From contig CAZRBW010000010.1 in NCBI GenBank assembly GCA_964598395.1, positions 1 through 63,916 of the forward strand: a DNA stretch of 63,916 bases, in the 5' to 3' direction. The position numbers were made by a program, and so were the translations under genes. This document shows, in pieces, positions 1 through 8,913 of the stretch. Under the pieces are notes generated by a model that saw only the letters and a program-made list of their open reading frames with translations, ran no database searches and was not told where the DNA came from. The DNA is from CAXBDP01 sp964598395 (GTDB lineage Bacteria; Bacteroidota; Bacteroidia; Cytophagales; Cyclobacteriaceae). Each line of letters begins with the position of its first letter. Positions within the stretch are counted from its first letter, which is position 1.

Positions 1-486
1 CAAGGCACTTTTCGCAAAAGACTAATCAGCGGATATGGCCGGGTCGACATTCTTTTCAGCACATTTTGGATGCTCATTCAAGGAGTGCTCATATTTGCGA
101 TTTTCTCATTTGTCGCACTACTCATCGCTCAATTTGTGACAGGCAATAACCTAATAAGCTATTTTACTGGCCCTAAACTGATGAACTTGATGTTAATTCA
201 ATTAGTCCATGGTTCACTTGCTGTGTTGCTTATATCGGTGATTCAACGAACAGGCATTGCCATTTTGATTTATTTTGTGGTTGGCTTAGTTGAAGGTGGT
301 ATTGGCATTTACTTCATAATTAAACTACAGGATCCAGGATTAGGTATTCTCCTCCCACTCAACGGCTCCGAAATGCTAGCTTCGCTTCCAGATGATTCTC
401 CATTTTGGAAGTATTTGCCCACTCCATTGTATGTATTGGCCTTCTTCCTTATTTCATGGTTCAAAATAAAGAAAGCCGAATTTTAA
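1..486 (+). CDS. ABC-2 type transporter permease, C-terminal part
   Basis: The frame is open from the first base of the window, so the 5' end of this gene lies outside it; 161 residues remain. The visible part begins with a cytoplasmic FRKRLISG segment of the kind seen before the transmembrane block of ABC-2 permeases, followed by about four hydrophobic helices, one long extracytoplasmic loop (roughly residues 120-140) and a final helix ending in a lysine-rich tail. It is inferred to be the membrane subunit of an ABC exporter whose ATPase should lie upstream. The substrate cannot be told. The gene downstream starts 21 bases later and is probably cotranscribed. Confidence 0.6.
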   Translation, partial: QGTFRKRLISGYGRVDILFSTFWMLIQGVLIFAIFSFVALLIAQFVTGNNLISYFTGPKLMNLMLIQLVHGSLAVLLISVIQRTGIAILIYFVVGLVEGGIGIYFIIKLQDPGLGILLPLNGSEMLASLPDDSPFWKYLPTPLYVLAFFLISWFKIKKAEF

Positions 487-507
487 GCCTTTTAAAAAAT
501 CAATATT

Positions 508-1083
508 ATGTACAAACTCATAATTTCATTAGCAATACCCGTAATTCTGGTGGTTTTATTTGGCCAATTTGGCGAGGGGCTGGGCTTAGATATGTTTCAA
601 ACGCCTACCAAACCACAACAAGCAGATGAAGCAACGCTAGAAAAAGGTTTGCGAAACATATTGCCACCGATTGATACAGCCAAAAATGAAGTAATAATTA
701 TCAACCGCTGGGCAACTTGGTGTGGACCATGTATCCAAGAAATTCCTGATTTGAATGTTCTGGTAGAAAAGTATGGAGACAGAGCAACATTTATCGCTGT
801 ATCTGACGAAAGTAAAGAGCATGTAACCAATTGGATAAGCGGGAGGGAAAATTTTGAATTTAAGTACAAACTTATCAGCGGTGATTCTACCTTAATTACA
901 CTTCTGAACACCCTCGACACCCAAACCCAAGGTTCAGCCATTCCAGTTCACTACTTAGTTAATAGCGATTTTGAAGTTGAACAAGTGTTGCTTGGAGCAT
1001 TGGAATCTAATATCAGAGAAATTGAAGCTTATCTCAAAAAGAAATTGGATAACGTGGAAAGAGTGAAAATTGATTTGATGTGA
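508..1083 (+). CDS. Membrane-anchored thioredoxin-like (TlpA/ResA-type) protein
   Basis: A 191-residue protein with one N-terminal hydrophobic segment (residues about 3-20) that should anchor it to the inner membrane with the domain in the periplasm. The thioredoxin fold is shown by WATWCGPC, with the redox pair Cys72 and Cys75, and by a cis-proline region (GSAIPVHYLV). TlpA/ResA proteins reduce disulfides outside the cytoplasm, often for cytochrome c maturation or repair. No specific partner gene is nearby. It starts 21 bases after the ABC permease stop, so an operon is likely. Confidence 0.8.
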   Translation: MYKLIISLAIPVILVVLFGQFGEGLGLDMFQTPTKPQQADEATLEKGLRNILPPIDTAKNEVIIINRWATWCGPCIQEIPDLNVLVEKYGDRATFIAVSDESKEHVTNWISGRENFEFKYKLISGDSTLITLLNTLDTQTQGSAIPVHYLVNSDFEVEQVLLGALESNIREIEAYLKKKLDNVERVKIDLM

Positions 1084-1234
1084 AAATACGTATATCATTG
1101 ATATTCAATATTTAGCCAAGCCATCAATCACTTTTTCTTATTCTCATCCGTGCTAGTGGGTATATCAATTTACACACTGTAAGGGATTACGCTGAGTAAG
1201 TTTAAAAATGACCTTTACCATAAATTCTCAAATT

Positions 1235-3130
1235 ATGGAAAGGAAAAATATTATCTCAGGTCTTATCCTAATCCTAGCATTAAGCATAGGCATTCAGGTT
1301 CAAGCAAATGACCCAATCTGGAAGCAAAACTTCGACAAAGAAGTGCAATGGACACGATTGGCTCCCAATGGCATTTTACTAGTTGGCACCACCGACTGGG
1401 GCTTACATGGCGTTGATGCCTCTACTGGCAAACTCCTTTGGTCTAATGAAAAGTATTATAATTCTGCCAAAAAACTTAAAGGAGCCGACGGAAAGAAAAT
1501 CGATTATAGCGAAAATCTGATCCAAATTCTAGAACATGAAAGCGATCCCAATGTATCAAACTATGCATTGGTGCGCTATTCTGACTACTTGATGGTTCAG
1601 AACATGGTATTGATCGACCTGAAAAATGGCGAGATGATTATCGATCCAGAAACAGCTGGCATGCCCGTGCTTCGTATGTTAGGTCAAGAAACTACCTACT
1701 TCAATTATGATGGTTCTGGATATGTTCCTTCACTCAAAGGTGTAATAATCAGTGGGGATGGCCAAGATCCAAAAACTGGCAAAGACTTTACGATCACGAA
1801 ATTTATTGATCTCAATTCTGGAAAAGTAGCTTGGGAAAACAATGAAATAGCGGCTAACATGTTACCAGTGATGACTGAAGATGGCTCCATGCTCGTGGTT
1901 GGCAATAAGCAAGTAGCTAACCTTAACCCAACAAATGGATCGGTACTTTGGAGAATGGATGTTGAAGATAAGAAATTGACATTCGAAGCATTCGACGTGA
2001 ATTTGAAGCTGACAAATGGCTACTTCTACCAAAAAAGAGGTAATAATGGAATATTGACCGCTGTGGATTTGGCCTCAGGCAATAAGCTTTGGGAAAAAGA
2101 ACTTTCCACTAAAAAAGCACCTCAATTGACAGCTACTTCATTCGGAGTGATTGTGGCGGATGAGAAAAACTTTAATCTTTTCGACGGCGAATCAGGCAAT
2201 GTAAAATGGACTGCTAAGAAACTCGACGGAATGGTGGTAGATCTTGGTGGGGATAGAGGAATTGTAGTTGCTGAAAAAGAAAAATACCTGACAGTACTGA
2301 ATAAAGATACTGGCGAAGAAAGATGGTCTCAAAAAGTGAAAGGAATTGCGATTGATCAAATTACAGGGGTAGGTATAATGTACCGAAATGAAAATGGTGA
2401 TTTGGGCATATACAGTTTCGATGGAAAGGACCTTTGGACTGGTAAGGATAAGTTGAAAGGAGAAGGCTTATTGCGTGCTAAATCTAGTATCGATAAGGAA
2501 GTATTCTACAGCGATGGCAGTGTATTTATGGTTGACCTAGTGAGTGGCAAAAAAGAAAAAATCATAGATGAAGTGAAATTTGAAGAGAGAGAAACTCCTG
2601 ACAACTTGGAATATACCGGTTCAAATTTCCTGCTAAGCTCCAGCCAAAATATGATTGGTTTTGATGAGAATGGAAAGGTTATTTACCAAAATCATTGGGC
2701 ATCACCGAAAATCAGTTTGGCGGGTAGAATTGCTCTTCGTACACTCTCTGTTGCTACTACTGCTATGGCAGTGGCGGCCGCTGCAAAATCAGGAGATGCT
2801 TATGGAGCGGGTGGCTTCGGAAGCATGGCGGGCACAACTGTAGAGCAACGCACGTTAGCAGCTCAATCCGAATCGCTCTCTGATATGTCAAGCGCATTCT
2901 CGCAAGTTGCAAATCAGCGATTCAAAGCCTCAAAGTCAAAAGGCAACTACAATTTGGTGTTGACAGATGTAGATGGCAATGTAGGCCTACGTCAAATCGA
3001 CAAAGCTACAGGCAAAGAAATGAGCAGCATTGTCCTAAATGACAAAAACCCAGTATATGAATTTGACCCGGTACAAGGCACTATTTTCTATAAGCCTTCC
3101 AAAAAAGAAGTGCATTGCTTTGTAATGTAA
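1235..3130 (+). CDS. Exported PQQ-like beta-propeller repeat protein
   Basis: A 631-residue protein. The ATG at 1235 is preferred over the in-frame ATG at 1208 because it places a typical signal peptide (MERKNIISG, then a hydrophobic run ending IQVQA) at the N terminus. The mature part has repeated blades with the pattern ASGKLLW, NSGKVAW, TNGSVLW, ASGNKLWEKE, ESGNVKW and TGEERW, the hallmark of PQQ/BamB-type eight-bladed propellers. A Gly/Ala-rich stretch near residues 500-540 interrupts the repeats. No dehydrogenase catalytic residues were recognised, so a scaffold or binding role is more likely than an enzyme. An intrinsic terminator follows. Confidence 0.75.
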   Translation: MERKNIISGLILILALSIGIQVQANDPIWKQNFDKEVQWTRLAPNGILLVGTTDWGLHGVDASTGKLLWSNEKYYNSAKKLKGADGKKIDYSENLIQILEHESDPNVSNYALVRYSDYLMVQNMVLIDLKNGEMIIDPETAGMPVLRMLGQETTYFNYDGSGYVPSLKGVIISGDGQDPKTGKDFTITKFIDLNSGKVAWENNEIAANMLPVMTEDGSMLVVGNKQVANLNPTNGSVLWRMDVEDKKLTFEAFDVNLKLTNGYFYQKRGNNGILTAVDLASGNKLWEKELSTKKAPQLTATSFGVIVADEKNFNLFDGESGNVKWTAKKLDGMVVDLGGDRGIVVAEKEKYLTVLNKDTGEERWSQKVKGIAIDQITGVGIMYRNENGDLGIYSFDGKDLWTGKDKLKGEGLLRAKSSIDKEVFYSDGSVFMVDLVSGKKEKIIDEVKFEERETPDNLEYTGSNFLLSSSQNMIGFDENGKVIYQNHWASPKISLAGRIALRTLSVATTAMAVAAAAKSGDAYGAGGFGSMAGTTVEQRTLAAQSESLSDMSSAFSQVANQRFKASKSKGNYNLVLTDVDGNVGLRQIDKATGKEMSSIVLNDKNPVYEFDPVQGTIFYKPSKKEVHCFVM

Positions 3131-3160
3131 AGAATAGACCAATCCATCACAGGGAGAAAG

Positions 3161-3188
3161 GCCGCCTTCAAAAGAGGTGGCTTTTTTT
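3161..3188 (+). terminator. Intrinsic terminator after the beta-propeller gene
   Basis: An eight-pair stem (GCCGCCTT pairing with GAGGTGGC, including G-U pairs) around a CAAAA loop is followed directly by seven T residues. It lies 30 bases after the stop codon of the upstream gene on the same strand. Confidence 0.85.
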
Positions 3189-3271
3189 GTTCTATTGATT
3201 CAATAAAATTTACATCAAGGTATTGTCATCTCTTTCTCATTACCACCTTAAAAAGCGGGAGGTTGATTTGT

Positions 3272-3303
3272 CAATTATCCCATGGTCAAAACCATAGGCT
3301 ATG
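3272..3303. repeat. REP-like palindromic repeat, copy 1
   Basis: The unit reads CAATTATCCCATGG then TCAAAACCATAGGCTATG. The core CCCATGGT...ACCATAGG is an imperfect inverted repeat around a short A-rich loop. It matches the copy at 3377-3408 over its full 32 bases with about four differences. Palindromes of the type CCCAYGGTT-n-AACCRTGGGCTAT are common intergenic elements in Bacteroidota and are often linked to REP-associated transposases elsewhere in a genome; that link is family knowledge, not seen here. Confidence 0.65.
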
Positions 3304-3376
3304 GATTTTTCCGTGAAATCTGGTAATCTGTTAAATCCGTGATTCAGACAATTGCGGAAGGACAATTCGCACTTTT

Positions 3377-3408
3377 CAATTATCCCACGGTTAAAACCAT
3401 GGGCTATT
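3377..3408. repeat. REP-like palindromic repeat, copy 2
   Basis: CAATTATCCCACGG then TTAAAACCATGGGCTATT. The arms CCCACGGTT and AACCATGGG form a nearly perfect hairpin. The same unit appears at 3272-3303, and a more divergent relative at 14212-14238. Confidence 0.65.
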
Positions 3409-3455
3409 AAGATCTTCCCGAAAATAGTATATATCTGGCAAATAGAAAAAACCCC

Positions 3456-4211
3456 TCAAAAAACAGGCTTCCCAGCCATTGCTTGCCAAAAAGTACCGAA
3501 GGACAATAAGAAATAAAGCAAACTGAAAACAAGAACCCATTTAGGTTTATCTTTGGCTAGAAACCAGCCAAATAAGGGAACCACCTGCAATGCATGTAGC
3601 CCGAGGAAATGAGCAACTCGCAAATCTCCATATTCCTTCGCCCAGTTTAGAAAGAAATACCCTTCTTGTCCATCATCCGCGCCAATTGTATGCCCTAAAT
3701 TGGCAGCCATTAGGTATCCTTCCAAACTAGCAATTATGAATATTAACATCCCCAATCGGATGCTCCAATAATAGCCTTTGGGTAATTGACTGTGCTTTGG
3801 AAATAAGAGATAGGCCCAAAAAACCATGATAGTGTTTATCAAAATTGCAATGCCCATAATCTGAAAAAGCACCCCATCTAGTACACTTTGAATATTAAAA
3901 TGTGATGGAACTCCTCTATACGCTTGGCCATTGATAATGATAATTTCGAGAGCCATCATTAGCACAATGATTAATGAAATTCGAAATACCTTACCTGAAC
4001 TTTTGATATAATCGAGCAGCCATGCCATCGTCCAGCTGAAAAGGCCAATAGAAATGAAAAACTTCATGGGTTTCACCCAGACGTTGATATTGAATAAAGT
4101 GCGAGTATCAAATTGGGAAACTATAATTAGCACGAAAAACAGCAAGAAGTTAAACAAACCAAACCAAGCTAAAAGTTGATTTCGCTGAAATATCTCTCTG
4201 ATCAGTTTCAT
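3456..4211 (-). CDS. Uncharacterised multi-pass membrane protein
   Basis: A 251-residue protein of about seven hydrophobic segments with short polar loops. I do not recognise a catalytic or cofactor motif. The start codon overlaps the stop of the upstream ABA4-like gene by four bases (ATGA), so the two are translationally coupled and probably act in the same membrane process. The conserved-looking AANLGHTIGADDGQEGYFFLNW loop contains His, Asp and Glu that could bind a ligand, which is only a guess. Confidence 0.6.
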   Translation of the reverse strand: MKLIREIFQRNQLLAWFGLFNFLLFFVLIIVSQFDTRTLFNINVWVKPMKFFISIGLFSWTMAWLLDYIKSSGKVFRISLIIVLMMALEIIIINGQAYRGVPSHFNIQSVLDGVLFQIMGIAILINTIMVFWAYLLFPKHSQLPKGYYWSIRLGMLIFIIASLEGYLMAANLGHTIGADDGQEGYFFLNWAKEYGDLRVAHFLGLHALQVVPLFGWFLAKDKPKWVLVFSLLYFLLSFGTFWQAMAGKPVF

Positions 4212-4648
4212 GCAGCAAATGGGTTTTGCAATACATTTTTGCTGGCAATACCTCTAATAATAAAATATAGTAGCAAACCAATTGGCCCAAGCATAAAGGT
4301 AAGAATCAAGCAAGGCAACAACAGCCATCGATTGATATTACGCTTTGCTGCATCGCTAGCTTCCCATATGCCTACAAATAAATCGAATGCTAAGTAATGA
4401 ATCCAGCCAGCTAATAAAGCTTCATCTTTTTGAAAAAGCAGGGCAACTTCTGCCAAACTGCCAAATCCTCCCGCTAAATCTCCACCCATACCCTGAGCAA
4501 TAAAAAAGGCATAAAACAAAGCCAAAAGCATAATAACGAAGGAAAACAAAAAGACATAAACCCATGACTTTTTGTAAAAGATAAACAGCAATATCCAACT
4601 GACTAAAGCCAAACTGCTGCAAAAGCTAAATACCGTTTCTAATTGCAT
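4208..4648 (-). CDS. ABA4-like (DUF4281) membrane protein
   Basis: A 146-residue protein with four hydrophobic segments. The stretches GWIHYLAFDLFVGIWE and TFMLGPIGLLLYFIIRG match the conserved core of the ABA4-like family, named after the plant protein needed for neoxanthin formation; bacterial members are mostly uncharacterised. It is the first gene of a two-gene unit with the membrane protein that overlaps its stop codon. A link to carotenoids is family knowledge and no carotenoid gene is in the window. Confidence 0.7.
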   Translation of the reverse strand: MQLETVFSFCSSLALVSWILLFIFYKKSWVYVFLFSFVIMLLALFYAFFIAQGMGGDLAGGFGSLAEVALLFQKDEALLAGWIHYLAFDLFVGIWEASDAAKRNINRWLLLPCLILTFMLGPIGLLLYFIIRGIASKNVLQNPFAA

Positions 4649-4751
4649 ATTACTCTTATTTACAGCAATATAGCATTTTTATAAAAAGGCAAAGAACTTT
4701 GAAACGGATTTTTTAAATAATTGAAAAAGACCTTGCAGAAATGGTGAATAT

Positions 4752-5486
4752 TTACATTAATCCAGCCCAGAGCTCTAGTGTATTTGCCCTTGCAGTAATC
4801 TCATCCAAATGTCCCGTAATATTGCCGTTTGGTAGAATAATATGGATGTGGATAAAATCGCCCATGTGAGTGAAAACTCCTTGATGAGCTTGAGAATAAA
4901 AGCCAACCAATATTATTTCCTCCTCTTCTACATCAAAATTGACTTTGGCTGCCTTATGCAAATCATGCGAATGTTCGAGTTCATCCGTAGGTTTGGAAAT
5001 TATGTGATAGCCAGCCTTATTGACTTTCCCTTTAATATGAAAAGGAAAAGGCTTGGTCAAATCATATCCCACAATTGTTGCTAGTTCTTCGATAGCTGCT
5101 TGTAAACTTGGCAGATCACTTACTCCTTTCAAAAAGCCGAAAGTTTGCCAATTGGAAACATTCGCATAAGCAAAGAATGGCGCTTGTAGGCTATCCGCCT
5201 CCACAGCCATCGGATTGCCAGCAGAATCTATCCTTGTCACAAAAGCTTTCCCATCCAAAATGGTAATTTCTCCTTGCAATCTACCCAGTGGCCCAACACC
5301 CATTAAGCCTTGTTTTTCAAGCGTATCGATAAGGATATTTGCTTTAAGATTGCCATTGAGCATTACCTCCTGAAGGGCTCCATTGGCATTTACTTCAGCA
5401 AGAGACAGAGTTGAATTTTCAGCATTTTGGGAAGTGCAGCCGATAGATAAAATAGCCAAAAAAGCAAAGAGAATGATGATCTTCAT
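4752..5486 (-). CDS. Exported lipoprotein alpha-acetolactate decarboxylase
   Basis: This 244-residue protein resembles acetolactate decarboxylase (BudA/AlsD), which converts acetolactate to acetoin. Family features include GVGPLGRLQGEITILDGKAF, APFFAYANV and the zinc-binding region HIHIILPNGNITGHLDE, with the usual two His close together and a third eleven residues on. The N terminus is a lipobox signal (LSIGC, Cys17), so the enzyme should be exported and lipid-anchored, unlike the cytoplasmic enterobacterial enzyme. It lies 47 bases downstream of the porin gene and could be read from the sulfur operon. No acetolactate synthase is adjacent, so its in vivo substrate is uncertain. Confidence 0.8.
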   Translation of the reverse strand: MKIIILFAFLAILSIGCTSQNAENSTLSLAEVNANGALQEVMLNGNLKANILIDTLEKQGLMGVGPLGRLQGEITILDGKAFVTRIDSAGNPMAVEADSLQAPFFAYANVSNWQTFGFLKGVSDLPSLQAAIEELATIVGYDLTKPFPFHIKGKVNKAGYHIISKPTDELEHSHDLHKAAKVNFDVEEEEIILVGFYSQAHQGVFTHMGDFIHIHIILPNGNITGHLDEITARANTLELWAGLM

Positions 5487-5533
5487 GCAACAAAATTAAG
5501 CTAATTTGACTTGCTTCAAAATGACTGAGCAAA

Positions 5534-6877
5534 TCAAAATTTATAATTCAGCACCAAGTTTTGATATAGCATATTCACTTTATTAATCACAGCTCTATCA
5601 TTTCCATAAGTTTCGCCCAGCCGTCCTTTATAAACTGCCAGATACTGCAAATTTAGCTTTTCATTGAGCTGATGTCTTATCTCGAAATTGCTTTGGTGAT
5701 AGCTAGGAATCCTATACTTATTGTATTTGGCATCATTCGATTCTGGCAAGCTGAATCTTCCATGAGACAAACTCAAATGAGTTTTGTTAGAATTCAATGA
5801 ATAATCAACTTTTGCCATCAGCGCTTTCACACCGCCATTACCTTCATTTCGCTCGCGAGGCATAAAGGTGAAAAATGGATCTCTCCCCCACTCTCGTGGA
5901 AACTGAAATCGACCCGTTTTGGAAATTCGGGTATAATTTAGGCTGAATTCCACCCGCTGATTTTTCGCACCTACTCTAGCGCTCACTACATTACTATAGC
6001 TTCCTGGATTGAGGTATGTATCGGCCAAATTTTCATTTCCACCGTCATTCACAACATCTTGCCTTATCAACTGAAGCCCCGAAATTATCGACCATTTGTT
6101 ATCAATAGGGAAATTTCCATTGATCTGAATAAGGCCGATATTCAGCACATTTTCCACAAAATGATTCCATGCGCTTATATTAATTTTTGAACTTGGACTA
6201 TAGTGAATACCAATAATTCCAATTCCAGCACTTTGGATATTTGAGAAATAGTTTCCTGCTTGCCCAGATGGCATTAGCCCTTGAGGGTAAAAGCCCATCG
6301 ATTCACCCACACCAAACCAGCGGGAGGTAGATCGTGGTGCCATCCTATTAAGCCATCCACCTTCCAAAGTCCATTGATTTGCCAGCTGCAAATTTCCATA
6401 AAGGCCTTGCACAAACGTAGGGCTCATTCGGCCATCTTGTGGATTGATAAAAGGTGTAGTAAGTAATTGTCTGCCCAAGCGGGCATAGGAAGCATTAGAC
6501 TTGTATTGAAGGTATAGTTCCTCCATCCTGAAAATGGTTCTGTCAGTCGGATTAATTATATCAAAAAGACCCATTTCATACCGGTTGGAAGCCATTGTGG
6601 CTGGGTCAGGTGTTAAGAGATCGCTGGTAAATAATCCCTGCACCGCAAAGGCAGATGTGCGAAACTGGAACCCTTTTATTACAGGGCTAGAGTAGCCTAA
6701 ACCTACTCCTACGGCTGCAGCAAAGTAGTCCGTGAATTGTGGTTCATTTATCGTACCCATCACAAATAATCGGGCACGTCCATCCACGTTTCCAAGGTCT
6801 TTTTTCTCTTGATTTTGAGCAAAAGAATTAACCCCAGCTAGTAACAAAATAGCTGTAAAGAGTATCTTATAATTCAT
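5534..6877 (-). CDS. Outer-membrane beta-barrel porin (OprD-like)
   Basis: A 447-residue protein with a cleavable signal peptide (hydrophobic run ending NSFAQ). The rest alternates polar and aromatic/hydrophobic residues, as in amphipathic beta strands, and ends in a strand finishing with Phe (NLVLNYKF), the usual outer-membrane insertion signal. Segments such as LYLQYKSNASYARLGRQLLTTP resemble the OprD/outer-membrane porin family. It starts seven bases after the TsdA-like cytochrome gene, so it is probably the outer-membrane route for that system's substrate or product. The specificity is not visible. Confidence 0.75.
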   Translation of the reverse strand: MNYKILFTAILLLAGVNSFAQNQEKKDLGNVDGRARLFVMGTINEPQFTDYFAAAVGVGLGYSSPVIKGFQFRTSAFAVQGLFTSDLLTPDPATMASNRYEMGLFDIINPTDRTIFRMEELYLQYKSNASYARLGRQLLTTPFINPQDGRMSPTFVQGLYGNLQLANQWTLEGGWLNRMAPRSTSRWFGVGESMGFYPQGLMPSGQAGNYFSNIQSAGIGIIGIHYSPSSKINISAWNHFVENVLNIGLIQINGNFPIDNKWSIISGLQLIRQDVVNDGGNENLADTYLNPGSYSNVVSARVGAKNQRVEFSLNYTRISKTGRFQFPREWGRDPFFTFMPRERNEGNGGVKALMAKVDYSLNSNKTHLSLSHGRFSLPESNDAKYNKYRIPSYHQSNFEIRHQLNEKLNLQYLAVYKGRLGETYGNDRAVINKVNMLYQNLVLNYKF

Positions 6878-6884
6878 GATTTGA

Positions 6885-7904
6885 TTACTTTTTACGTGCT
6901 TCCACTATGGGCTTAAACGGCCCATACTTGTGCTGAATTTCTGTAAAGTCATCGGAAAAAGGACCAAATGGATGATCAATTGGCTTTTTGCTTATATCTG
7001 GCCAATCTCCTGTGAGATCTTTCTCTGGTCTTACTTGGGAGTTTACATAAGCTGCAACATCCCATGCTTGCTCATCACTAAGCATAGGAAAATCAATCGT
7101 TGCGCCAAGTGGCATATTAGCTTTCACGTATCCAGCAAAGCGGGACATCCTGAATAGCCCTGCTCCTGAGTTGTAGCTATTGTCTCCCCAAAGTGGCGGA
7201 TAGGTATAGGTACGTCCATCTGGAGCTTTTATCCCTTCGCCATTTGCGCCATGGCATACTACGCATTGGGTTACATATACTTGTTGGCCTTTTACGATGT
7301 CGGCAGGCCTATCAAGAAATGGGAGTTCCGGCAATCCCGATCCAATTGGGACATCTCCCTTTTCCACATCGGTTCCAAGCCATTTCATATATGCTACCAT
7401 TGCTTGCATTTCTTTGCTATCATCGGGTAGCTTATCACCATTTAAGCTTCTCTCAAAGCAATCATTTATGCGCTTTTCGATACTCTCCTGCTGCCCTGAT
7501 CTGGCTCTTAGTTTCGGATACGTACTGGCTACCGCCGAATAGTTATTTCCAAATACTTTTGTTCCAGCATCAAGGTGGCAATTTTGACAGTTCATGCCAT
7601 TGCTCATTTGATCCACAATGCCATTTGGCCCGAGAAAATGCGCGGTATTAGCGATCAAATCTCTCCCATACAGAACTAATTCCTTTTCCTCCTCAGCAAT
7701 AGATGATATTGCTGGAGCTTGCCAATAATCAATTACCGGCTTAGATGGAGCAACATTCACTGCCAAATTTGGTCTATTAGTTTGGCTATTTTGAGGCTCA
7801 AACCACACTACCCAGGCCAAGGCTATAACCACAAACACAGTAAGTGCAATTGCAGCAACCATCACTTTGGTAAGTCTGAGCAGAATCTTATCTGGGCTTT
7901 CCAT
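6885..7904 (-). CDS. TsdA-like dihaem c-type cytochrome (probable thiosulfate dehydrogenase)
   Basis: A 339-residue protein with an uncleaved N-terminal membrane helix (about residues 12-35) and two haem c sites, CQNCH at 106-110 and CVVCH at 214-218. The N-terminal domain carries NTAHFLGPNG and, after the first haem, KRINDCFERSLNG with Cys149; TsdA enzymes have a cysteine haem ligand in an equivalent motif, which supports thiosulfate oxidation to tetrathionate in the periplasm. The C-terminal domain (YPPLWGDNSYNSGAG, then the NMPLG and DEQAWDVAAYVNSQ segments) is a class I cytochrome c. Its neighbours (YeeE/YedE pair, CstB, rhodaneses) fit sulfur metabolism. A general electron-transfer role is the alternative. 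Confidence 0.78.
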   Translation of the reverse strand: MESPDKILLRLTKVMVAAIALTVFVVIALAWVVWFEPQNSQTNRPNLAVNVAPSKPVIDYWQAPAISSIAEEEKELVLYGRDLIANTAHFLGPNGIVDQMSNGMNCQNCHLDAGTKVFGNNYSAVASTYPKLRARSGQQESIEKRINDCFERSLNGDKLPDDSKEMQAMVAYMKWLGTDVEKGDVPIGSGLPELPFLDRPADIVKGQQVYVTQCVVCHGANGEGIKAPDGRTYTYPPLWGDNSYNSGAGLFRMSRFAGYVKANMPLGATIDFPMLSDEQAWDVAAYVNSQVRPEKDLTGDWPDISKKPIDHPFGPFSDDFTEIQHKYGPFKPIVEARKK

Positions 7905-7917
7905 AGGGCATTATGAA

Positions 7918-8334
7918 TTAATGAGGCAACTTAGACCGTACCACTCCATACATAAATGTCCCTAATAATGACCCTACTATAATCAGTATCATCATTGTAT
8001 ATCCATAGCCGAAGTTTACGAACATAGGGCCAGGGCAGGCTCCTGTCATTGCCCAACCTAAGCCGAATATGGTGCCACCACCTATATATCTCCACCAACT
8101 CATATCTTTTGGGTTGAAAATAATAGGGTTGCCAGTTATATCTCTAAGCTTAAATCGCTTGATCAATTGAACTGCCACCACGCCTACGGCTACAGCAGTA
8201 CCAATAATTCCATACATATGGAAAGCTTGAAAACGAAACATTTCTTGTATTCTAAACCAGGATATTGCTTCTGATTTTGTCATCACAATCCCGAAAAGAA
8301 TTCCTGCCAATATAAATTTTAATGCTTTTGCCAT
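7918..8334 (-). CDS. YeeE/YedE-type transporter, second half (DUF6691)
   Basis: A 138-residue protein with about four transmembrane helices. It contains GWAMTGACPGP, the Cys-containing motif of YeeE/YedE sulfur-compound transporters. With the gene just upstream (7 bases apart) it forms a split pair, each protein corresponding to half of the long YeeE transporter of enterobacteria. YeeE takes up thiosulfate through conserved cysteines; here the pair sits between a cytoplasmic persulfide dioxygenase and a periplasmic thiosulfate-type dehydrogenase, so it may move thiosulfate or another sulfane-sulfur compound across the inner membrane. The direction is not known. Confidence 0.8.
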   Translation of the reverse strand: MAKALKFILAGILFGIVMTKSEAISWFRIQEMFRFQAFHMYGIIGTAVAVGVVAVQLIKRFKLRDITGNPIIFNPKDMSWWRYIGGGTIFGLGWAMTGACPGPMFVNFGYGYTMMILIIVGSLLGTFMYGVVRSKLPH

Positions 8335-8341
8335 TTTTCTA

Positions 8342-8896
8342 TTAAATCAAGAATGGAAGTAATAAATGAGTCATCACTAGACCGCCAATAAAGAAACCAA
8401 CCACTGCGATAAGTGATGGAATTTGCAAATCGCTCAAACCGCTAATTGCATGGCCAGAGGTACAACCTCCCGCCCATCTGGCGCCGAAACCAACCAAGAA
8501 ACCGCCAAATATTAAGAAAATCAATCCCTTTGCAGTGGAAGCAAATTCCCAACTGAAAATTTCCGTCGGTTGAATGCCTACTGGCGCGGCAATTCCTAAT
8601 GCTGCCAAATCATTAATAGTTGCTTGGGAAATTTCTACCACCGAGCCATCGTTGAGCCAAGTATTGGCAATAAACCCACCAATTACTGAACCGACCACAA
8701 ACAGCAAATTCCATGATTGCTTCTTCCAATCAAACTTGAAAAATGAAACTGCCTTGCCCGCGCCTGCCATGGTGCACATGGTACGTAGGTTGGCAGAAAA
8801 GCCAAATGACTTTCCGAAAAATATCAATAAAACCATTATAAAGGCAATGACTAACCCGGAGGTGTACCATGGCCAAGGTTGTGAAATCCACTCCAT
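8342..8896 (-). CDS. YeeE/YedE-type transporter, first half
   Basis: A 184-residue protein with about five transmembrane helices. The signature GFGARWAGGCTSGHAISG is the classic YeeE/YedE motif with its functional cysteine. It precedes the DUF6691 partner by seven bases and should form a heteromeric channel with it. The codons for Ala-Gly-Gly of this motif (8466-8473) are one of the GCGGGAGG octamers. The start is at the ATG opening MEWISQPWPW, a tryptophan-rich N terminus usual in the family. Confidence 0.85.
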   Translation of the reverse strand: MEWISQPWPWYTSGLVIAFIMVLLIFFGKSFGFSANLRTMCTMAGAGKAVSFFKFDWKKQSWNLLFVVGSVIGGFIANTWLNDGSVVEISQATINDLAALGIAAPVGIQPTEIFSWEFASTAKGLIFLIFGGFLVGFGARWAGGCTSGHAISGLSDLQIPSLIAVVGFFIGGLVMTHLLLPFLI

Positions 8897-8913
8897 ATTT
8901 ATAATCTATTTAA

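Larger units (their letters stand above)
3189..3455. other. Intergenic stretch with two REP-like palindromes and one GCGGGAGG copy
   Basis: This gap lies between two convergent transcription units. No reading frame with gene-like features was seen. It holds one GCGGGAGG octamer (3255-3262) and two near-identical palindromic units (3272-3303 and 3377-3408), annotated separately. The units are 105 bases apart, in the same orientation. Confidence 0.7.
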
